Source of the DNA: Brevundimonas vancanneytii
GTDB lineage: Bacteria > Pseudomonadota > Alphaproteobacteria > Caulobacterales > Caulobacteraceae
Reading direction: 5' to 3'
Length of the DNA: 10,633 nucleotides
Assembly (NCBI GenBank): GCA_945874855.1
Contig: CAMCIP010000068.1
Span: 1 to 10,633 of the forward strand
The notes beneath the pieces were generated by a model, which searched no databases, was not told where the DNA came from, and saw only the letters and a program-made list of their open reading frames with translations. Shown here piece after piece: positions 5,512-10,633 of the stretch. How positions within the stretch are numbered: position 1 is the stretch's first letter; every line of letters starts with the position of its first letter. The translations under genes and the position numbers were made by a program.

Positions 5512-7070
5512 TAGTTCGCCAGTCGGCGCAGGAAGCTGGGGATTTCGAGGTCGTCACCGGTCTGGGGCTCAGGCTCCTCGACCTGTGCGGTCGCCGTCGC
5601 AGTGCGGGAGGCGCTGCCCATGGACGCGCTGCGCGGGGGAGCGCCGTAGGTCGGGGCCTGGGGGCCTGCGCGCTTCTTGCCGAACAGGCTCCAGCCCGTC
5701 TTGCGGTGATGATCGCGGTCGTCCCAGTCGTCTTCGTCCACCTGGACGGCGGTCTCGGCGCGCCGAGCCGGCGTCGGCTCCAGGTAGAGGTCGCCCTGGG
5801 CGGTCGTCGGCGCCCGGGCGGCGGGGCGCTCGGCCTCATACTCCTCGACCCACGGGTCCACGATCGGCTCCAGCTCGCGCGGGGCCTCGGCGCGGACGGG
5901 GGTCTGGACCGGCGCCGGCTCGGGGGCGCGAGGGGTCGGAGCGCTGAAGGTCGGCATGACGGTTTCGCGCGCGTCGACGCGGCGCGGCTCGGCCGGGCGG
6001 ATGATCGGCTCCGGGCGCGTCACGGGGGTCTCAATCGGACGGGCCCCATAGGTCGGCGTGGCGAGTGGACGCGAAGTCGCCGCCGGCTCCAGGATCTGGG
6101 CCGCCACGTCGTCCATTCCGGTGGCCACGACCGAGACGCGGATCTTGCCGTCCAGCGCCGGATCGAAGGCGGCGCCGAAGATGATGTTGGCGTCCGGGTC
6201 GACCTCGGCCGAGATGGCGTTGGCGGCCTCGTCCACCTCCAGCAGCGTCATGTCCATGCCGCCGGTGATGTTGACCAGCACGGCCTTGGCGCCCTTCAGC
6301 GAGGTCTCGTCCAGCAGCGGATTGGCGATGGCGTTCTGGGCGGCCTGCAGGGCACGGTCCTCGCCCGAGGCCTCGCCCGTGCCCATCATCGCCTTGCCCA
6401 TCTCGGACATGACGGCGCGGACGTCGGCGAAGTCGAGGTTGATCAGGCCCGGCAGGATCATCAGGTCGGTGATCGAACGCACGCCCGAGTGCAGCACCTG
6501 GTCGGCCATGCCGAAGGCGTCGGCGAAGGTGGTGCGCTCATTGGCGACGCGGAACAGGTTCTGGTTCGGGATGACGATCAGGGTGTCGACATAGCGCTGC
6601 AGCTCGGCGATGCCCGACTCGGCCAGACGCATGCGATGGCGCCCCTCGAAGGTGAAGGGCTTGGTCACGACGCCGACGGTCAGGATGCCCCGATCACGGG
6701 CCGCGCGGGCGATGACGGGGGCCGCGCCGGTGCCGGTTCCGCCGCCCATGCCGGCGGTGATGAAGACCATATGGGCGCCTTCCAGATGCCCGGCGATGGT
6801 CTCGGCCGACTCTTCGGCGGCGTTCATGCCGACCTCGGGGTGGGCCCCGGCGCCCAGCCCCTGGGTGATCGTCTCGCCCAGCTGGATGCGGCGGTCGGTC
6901 TTGGCGAAGCCGAGGTGCTGGGCGTCGGTGTTCGCGACCACGAACTCCACGCCCTCGAGGCCGGCATCGATCATGTTGTTGACGGCATTGCCGCCCGCGC
7001 CGCCGACACCGAACACGACGATGCGGGGCTTCAGTTCCACCGACTGGGGACGCACAAGCGACAGCGACAT
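5511..7070 (-). CDS. ftsZ: Cell division protein FtsZ
   Basis: FtsZ is the tubulin-like GTPase that polymerises into the division ring at mid-cell. The 519-residue protein has the N-terminal GTP-binding half with GVGGAGGNAVNNMI (21-34), the tubulin signature GGGTGTGAAP (109-118), FRVANERTTFADAF (173-186), and the T7 loop NLDFADV (211-217) that completes the GTPase site of the next subunit. The globular core ends near 325. A Pro/Ala/Glu-rich linker of about 180 residues follows, then the C-terminal peptide DDLEIPSFLRRLAN (506-519) that in Caulobacter binds FtsA and other partners. The start at 7070 (MSLSLVRPQ) is preferred over one at 7118 because homology begins there and GGAAG lies about eight bases upstream. 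The neighbour upstream is a TonB receptor, not ftsA or ftsQ; downstream is lpxC, as in E. coli. CtrA-like and GANTC sites precede it. Confidence 0.98.
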   Translation of the reverse strand: MSLSLVRPQSVELKPRIVVFGVGGAGGNAVNNMIDAGLEGVEFVVANTDAQHLGFAKTDRRIQLGETITQGLGAGAHPEVGMNAAEESAETIAGHLEGAHMVFITAGMGGGTGTGAAPVIARAARDRGILTVGVVTKPFTFEGRHRMRLAESGIAELQRYVDTLIVIPNQNLFRVANERTTFADAFGMADQVLHSGVRSITDLMILPGLINLDFADVRAVMSEMGKAMMGTGEASGEDRALQAAQNAIANPLLDETSLKGAKAVLVNITGGMDMTLLEVDEAANAISAEVDPDANIIFGAAFDPALDGKIRVSVVATGMDDVAAQILEPAATSRPLATPTYGARPIETPVTRPEPIIRPAEPRRVDARETVMPTFSAPTPRAPEPAPVQTPVRAEAPRELEPIVDPWVEEYEAERPAARAPTTAQGDLYLEPTPARRAETAVQVDEDDWDDRDHHRKTGWSLFGKKRAGPQAPTYGAPPRSASMGSASRTATATAQVEEPEPQTGDDLEIPSFLRRLAN

Positions 7071-7125
7071 GGTTTTCTTCCGACCTCTAGGACCCTGCCC
7101 GTTTCCCCACGCGACCACCCCCGCC

Positions 7126-7130
7126 GATTC
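7126..7130. promoter_or_regulatory. GANTC (CcrM-type) site in ftsZ leader
   Basis: GATTC, a match to the GANTC methylation sequence of CcrM, lies 56 bases upstream of the ftsZ start. In Caulobacter, ftsZ transcription depends on GANTC methylation through GcrA. Here the site is only a sequence match; one GANTC in this length is not rare by chance. Confidence 0.45.
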
Positions 7131-7137
7131 GCCATGG

Positions 7138-7152
7138 TTATGAGCGAGTTAA
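7138..7152. promoter_or_regulatory. CtrA-like box, ftsZ-proximal (TTAT-N7-TTAA)
   Basis: TTAT-GAGCGAG-TTAA matches the CtrA consensus TTAA-N7-TTAA with one mismatch, in DNA where A/T tetramers are scarce. It lies about 68 bases upstream of the ftsZ start and overlaps the candidate -10 region. CtrA is known to repress ftsZ in Caulobacter swarmer cells; a similar role here is inferred. Confidence 0.6.
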
Positions 7153-7173
7153 TATGGCGCTGACGGGCGTTAA
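7149..7173 (-). promoter_or_regulatory. Candidate ftsZ promoter
   Basis: On the minus strand TTAACGC (7173-7167) matches the Caulobacter -35 element TTGACGS at 6 of 7 positions, and TATTAA (7154-7149) follows 12 bases later as a possible -10. Each element overlaps one of the two CtrA-like boxes, as expected for a CtrA-repressed promoter. The -10 matches the Caulobacter GCTANAWC consensus poorly, so the exact start is uncertain. Confidence 0.35.
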
Positions 7174-7184
7174 CGGACCGTTAC
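7170..7184. promoter_or_regulatory. CtrA-like box, ftsZ-distal (TTAA-N7-TTAC)
   Basis: TTAA-CGGACCG-TTAC is a second one-mismatch match to TTAA-N7-TTAA, starting 32 bp (about three helical turns) from the start of the proximal box. Its TTAA half is part of a GTTAAC palindrome. Two such boxes on the same helix face suggest cooperative binding. Confidence 0.6.
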
Positions 7185-7196
7185 CCCGCATAGGGC

Positions 7197-7201
7197 GAGT
7201 C
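7197..7201. promoter_or_regulatory. Second GANTC (CcrM-type) site upstream of ftsZ
   Basis: GAGTC lies 12 bp beyond the distal CtrA-like box, upstream of the candidate promoter. Together with the site at 7126-7130 it brackets both CtrA boxes. Sequence match only. Confidence 0.42.
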
Positions 7202-7254
7202 GCGCCCGCGCCAAGCGGCACGGGCCCGAAAGGACGGAATTTCCTCAGGACAAT

Positions 7255-7284
7255 GAAAAAGGGCGGCTCTTGCGAGCCGCCCCC
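7255..7284 (-). terminator. Intrinsic terminator of the TonB-dependent receptor gene
   Basis: GGGCGGCTC (7261-7269) and GAGCCGCCC (7274-7282) form a perfect 9-bp G+C-rich stem with a 4-base loop TTGC. On the minus strand it is followed by TTTTT (from AAAAA at 7256-7260). It begins about 24 bases after the receptor stop codon. This is the clearest terminator in the window and separates the receptor transcript from ftsZ. Confidence 0.9.
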
Positions 7285-7307
7285 TTCCGTCGAGTTATCC
7301 GACTGGA

Positions 7308-10300
7308 TCAGTACGGACGATAGTTCAGGCCGATGTTGAAGCGGCGGCCGTAGGGATCGAAGTTCGAGGCGAAGCCCAGATAGGGAGCCGGCTCGTAGTC
7401 GAAGGCGTTGGTCACGCCGGCACGCAGGGTCAGATCGTCCCGGATGCTGTAGCGGACCGAGAAGTCGTGGCGGGTGGAGTTACCCGTGGTCCACTCATCG
7501 GGGCTGTCGATGTCGAGGTTACCCGTGACGATCAGGTCGCGGTACTTCCGCAGGTCCTGGGAGGCCTGCCAGTCGGCCGTCCAGGTGACGGCGAACCTGT
7601 CGTTCGGCGACCAGGTCAGACGCGAGACGAACTCGGTGCGCGGGAAGAAGACACCCGTGGTCGAGTCCGTGAAGGCGCTCGGATCCGCGAAGTTGGTGAA
7701 GCTCTTCTGCTCGATCAGCCACAGGCCGCCGAGGCTCCAGTTGAACGTCCCGATATCCCAACCGAAGGCCTCATAGGCGTCGAGGCGGTAGTTGAAGCTG
7801 AAGTCCAGACCGCGGGTCTGCAGCTTGGCGTTGTTGACGCCGCCGAGGATGAAGCCGCCGACGGGGTCGCCCGTGGGGGCACCGACCTTGAAGTTGTTGA
7901 ACGGATCGACGCCGTTGTTCGGGTCGCGACGGAACACCAGCGAGCAGGTCAGCGGGTTCGGCGTATTGCCGCTGCTGACGCAATCGTCGGCGAGGAACTG
8001 GCCCGAGGGCGAGACGATCACATCCTCGATGGTGATCTCATAGTAGTCGAGGATGATGTTGAAATCCGGGAACCAGCGCGGCTGCAGCACAGCCGAGAAG
8101 GTGAAGGATTCCGAGGTTTCCGGACGGAGGAAGGGGTTGCCCCCGGTCACCGACGCGATGCCCGAACCGTAGAAGGGCAGATAGTCGTCCGCGGTCGAAA
8201 CCGTCGTGCCGCCGAAGTCGAACGCCAGGCCCTTGGCCGCTGCCAGCGCCGTACAGTTGGCGATCCGGTTGGCCCGGATAGTGGCCGCATTGGCACCCGA
8301 GAAGGCCGTGATCTGGCGGGTGTCGCAGGGGTCGACAAATCCGTTGACGAAGGTCTGCGTGCGGGGACGGAAGTTCTCGCCCAGGTTCGGCGCGCGGAAC
8401 GAAGTGTTGAAGCTGGTCTTGAAGGTGATGTCCTGGATCGGACGATAGACCAGGTTCACGCCATAGACGTCACCGGTGCCGGCAGTCGAGTAGTCGAAGG
8501 TCCGGAACGAACCCGACAGTTCGGCGTATTCACCCAGCCAGCTGTCGCGCAACAGGGGAATGGCCAACTCGGCAAAGTACTCCTGGCTATCATACTCGGC
8601 GCCGAGGAAGTCGGCACCGGTGTTCAGCTGCAGCACGCGGTTGTTGGTGTCGCGGCTGCGGCCCACGCCCTCGGTATACTCCCGGCGATACTCGGCACCC
8701 ATCGCGAAGCCGATCGGGCCGGCTCCCCAGAAGTCCCAAAGTTCGCCGCCGAAGGAGGCGATCGCCGCCTCCTGCTCATTGGTCTCGAACACCCGGATCG
8801 AGGTCGAGATGTAGGCCAGGCCCTCCGCGCTCTGGTTGCCGACGCCGAACACGTTCAGCGGCACGCAGCCGTCGACCTCGGACTGGTCGCCGGAATTGTA
8901 GTTGGTGCGAGCCGTGAAGGGGTTCTGCTCGGTGATCGTGATGCCCTGGGCGCGCAGCAGGCGAACGCGGCAGACGATCTCACCCGGACGACCGTTGACG
9001 AGGCCCGCGGTGTCCACAACCGAGTCCATGGCGTGGCCGAAGCGGATCGCATCGGGGCCGGCCTCACGGTTGATGTTGTTCATCTCACCGTAGGTGTACG
9101 ACAGGCTCCAGTTGAAGTTGTCGATGAACGCCAGGCTGTCCATGCCGCCGTCGAGGGCCGCAACGTAGCGGGTGATCTCGCGGTTGTTGGTCTGGTTGCG
9201 GTCGATACCGAAGCCGCGGTGGTTGGCGATCGGCGCGGCCACGCCGGCGGTCCGCACCGTGCCCGGCTGGGTCGGATCAACGGTGCTGGGCGAGTTCCAG
9301 CGGGTGAAGGTGTTGGCGGCGATCGCGGCCCGGACGTTGGCGGGCAGGAAGGCGTTGTCCAGACGGGTCGAGAAGGTAGCCGTGCCGTTGATCAGGCCCG
9401 GGGTCGTGGCCGTGCCGGTCCCGGCGGCGAGCGAGAAGTCGCTGATGAAGATGTCCCAGAAGGACTTCTGGCCCACGTCGAAGGCGTCTTCGGTCGTGTA
9501 CTTCGCCTCAACCGACAGACGAATGTCGTCAGTGACGTCAAAGTTCATGCCGACCTGGAAACGCTGCGACTCCTGGAAGGGGAAGCGCGAGCGCTGGTCG
9601 AAGGCGGTCTGGTTGGCAGGCTCGCCGTCGCCGCCGATGTTCCACGGCCGGTTGGCTCCGGTGGCGCCGATGCGCTGGCCGAAGTTGGCCAGACGCGCCG
9701 TCGGGCCGGTGTACCAGTAGGTGTAGGCCGGGTCGACGCTGTAGCAGTTGCCCGACGTCGACGGGCCAGCGCAGTCGGCGAACGGCACGTCCGGATCGTT
9801 GTTCGGGCTGGGCCGCTGCATGTTGGCCAGGGTGGTCGAACCCCAGGTCGGACGGTCCAGGCGGCGGGCACCGAAGAACTGGCCGATGTCGAAGACGCCG
9901 TCCGCGGCCGGGCCGAAGACGGTGTTGGTCGGGTCGGCATCGACGCCGAGGCGGATGCGGCCGTCCTGGAGCCAGTTGATGTGTTCGGCGAACACTTCCT
10001 CGGCCCGCTCATACTCGCCATGGGCGTAGACGTTCAGGCGGTCGTCGAAGAAGTTGGCACCGGCCAGCACCGAGATACGGCGGGTATCAGCAGCGCCGTC
10101 CTGGACCAGCTGGCCGAAGTTGGCGTCGATCTCGAGGCCTTCGAAATCCTTGCGCAGGATGTAGTTGACGACGCCGGAGACGGCGTCCGCACCGTAAACC
10201 GACGAACCGCCGCCGGTGATGATCTCGATGTTCTCGATCAGCAGGCGGGGAATGATGGAGGTGTCGACGGCCAGGCTGCCCGCGGCCGAACCGACGTGAC

Positions 10301-10633
10301 GGCGACCGTCAACCAGGGTCAGGGTGCGGCCCGAGCCCAGAGAGCGCAGGTTGGCGAACTCGAGGCCGCCGTCGTTCAGGTTGTTGCCGGTCGTGTCCGA
10401 CGGCACCAGGGAGTTCGACAGGGCCGGGATGGTGGCCAGATAGTCGATCACGGTGGCGAGACCGGTCTCCAGCAGCTGTTCGCGCTGGACCTGGATCAGG
10501 GGGGTGGGCGAGTTGGTCGGGTCACGACGGATGCGCGAACCGGTGACGACGATTTCATCGACCTCGGTGGCTTCCGGGTCCTGGCTGGCGTCCTGGGCGA
10601 AGGCCGGGGCCGCGAGGGCCATGACGCCCGCGA
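7308..10633 (-). CDS. TonB-dependent outer-membrane receptor (start beyond window edge)
   Basis: A large outer-membrane receptor of about 1,100 residues that would import a substrate using TonB-ExbBD energy. Counting from the Met at 10622: end of a signal peptide APAFAQ (5-10), a TonB-box-like segment DEIVVTGSRIRR (22-33), the plug domain with VIDYLATIPAL (58-68), LVDGRRHV (103-110) and IEIITGGGSSVYGADAVSG (132-150), then a long beta-barrel rich in aromatic alternating strands and a C-terminal NIGLNYRPY ending in an aromatic residue, as required for barrel assembly. Loop cysteines occur in close pairs (for example DCAGPSTSGNC, and DDCV with LTCS), suggesting disulfides. The frame stays open to the right edge, and the residues before that Met (GV) fit the hydrophobic signal core, so the real start is outside the window. 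The substrate cannot be told from sequence and no transport or degradation gene sits beside it. A strong terminator follows. Confidence 0.95.
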   Translation of the reverse strand, partial: AGVMALAAPAFAQDASQDPEATEVDEIVVTGSRIRRDPTNSPTPLIQVQREQLLETGLATVIDYLATIPALSNSLVPSDTTGNNLNDGGLEFANLRSLGSGRTLTLVDGRRHVGSAAGSLAVDTSIIPRLLIENIEIITGGGSSVYGADAVSGVVNYILRKDFEGLEIDANFGQLVQDGAADTRRISVLAGANFFDDRLNVYAHGEYERAEEVFAEHINWLQDGRIRLGVDADPTNTVFGPAADGVFDIGQFFGARRLDRPTWGSTTLANMQRPSPNNDPDVPFADCAGPSTSGNCYSVDPAYTYWYTGPTARLANFGQRIGATGANRPWNIGGDGEPANQTAFDQRSRFPFQESQRFQVGMNFDVTDDIRLSVEAKYTTEDAFDVGQKSFWDIFISDFSLAAGTGTATTPGLINGTATFSTRLDNAFLPANVRAAIAANTFTRWNSPSTVDPTQPGTVRTAGVAAPIANHRGFGIDRNQTNNREITRYVAALDGGMDSLAFIDNFNWSLSYTYGEMNNINREAGPDAIRFGHAMDSVVDTAGLVNGRPGEIVCRVRLLRAQGITITEQNPFTARTNYNSGDQSEVDGCVPLNVFGVGNQSAEGLAYISTSIRVFETNEQEAAIASFGGELWDFWGAGPIGFAMGAEYRREYTEGVGRSRDTNNRVLQLNTGADFLGAEYDSQEYFAELAIPLLRDSWLGEYAELSGSFRTFDYSTAGTGDVYGVNLVYRPIQDITFKTSFNTSFRAPNLGENFRPRTQTFVNGFVDPCDTRQITAFSGANAATIRANRIANCTALAAAKGLAFDFGGTTVSTADDYLPFYGSGIASVTGGNPFLRPETSESFTFSAVLQPRWFPDFNIILDYYEITIEDVIVSPSGQFLADDCVSSGNTPNPLTCSLVFRRDPNNGVDPFNNFKVGAPTGDPVGGFILGGVNNAKLQTRGLDFSFNYRLDAYEAFGWDIGTFNWSLGGLWLIEQKSFTNFADPSAFTDSTTGVFFPRTEFVSRLTWSPNDRFAVTWTADWQASQDLRKYRDLIVTGNLDIDSPDEWTTGNSTRHDFSVRYSIRDDLTLRAGVTNAFDYEPAPYLGFASNFDPYGRRFNIGLNYRPY

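Noticed and set aside
7071..7118. 16-codon N-terminal extension of FtsZ starting at 7118
   Set aside because: The added residues are not FtsZ-like, and a better ribosome site (GGAAG) precedes the ATG at 7070 where similarity to Caulobacter FtsZ begins.
5706..7163. Long plus-strand open frame (485 codons) opposite ftsZ
   Set aside because: It lies antisense over nearly all of ftsZ, has no recognisable motif and a biased composition typical of G+C-rich antisense frames. FtsZ on the other strand is unambiguous.
7295..7303. Possible DnaA box (TTATCCGAC) at the receptor 3' end
   Set aside because: It departs from TTATNCACA at several of the last positions, stands alone and is not in an origin-like context.

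Overview
The window is high-G+C chromosomal DNA from an alphaproteobacterium, most likely Caulobacterales and probably Brevundimonas or a close relative. The main evidence is a Caulobacter-type FtsZ with a long Pro/Ala/Glu-rich linker and the C-terminal peptide DDLEIPSFLRRLAN. Supporting evidence is CtrA-like (TTAA-N7-TTAA) and CcrM-like (GANTC) sites upstream of ftsZ and a very large TonB-dependent receptor. The genus is an inference; no rRNA or other marker is present. Nearly all the DNA is housekeeping sequence. I see no mobile element, CRISPR array, tRNA, rRNA or defence system.

Left part (1-1400): a minus-strand run of a UbiK-family coiled-coil protein, a YbjN-domain protein and proC. 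proC overlaps the YbjN gene by one base and runs off the left edge. A short divergent control region (1229-1400) separates them from lgt.

Middle part (1401-4336, plus strand): lgt (lipoprotein diacylglyceryl transferase), a MidA/NDUFAF7-type methyltransferase overlapping lgt by one base, and, after a 189-bp gap carrying a GANTC-containing 9-bp tandem repeat, pgeF (peptidoglycan editing). pgeF meets lpxC tail to tail with one base between the stop codons.

Right part (4338-10633, minus strand): in transcription order, a TonB-dependent receptor (its start lies beyond the right edge) with a strong terminator, then ftsZ, then lpxC. Two near-consensus CtrA boxes and two GANTC sites precede ftsZ, suggesting cell-cycle control as known in Caulobacter. 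The ftsZ-lpxC gap holds a terminator hairpin and two different 7-bp G-tract repeats, one on each strand, both matching the G-quadruplex pattern.

Functionally the window is a cell-envelope and division neighbourhood: cytokinesis (FtsZ), lipid A synthesis (LpxC), lipoprotein maturation (Lgt), peptidoglycan quality control (PgeF) and outer-membrane uptake (TonB receptor), beside proline synthesis and probable quinone or respiratory-complex support genes. I found no new multigene system. The unexplained signals are all in the intergenic regions.
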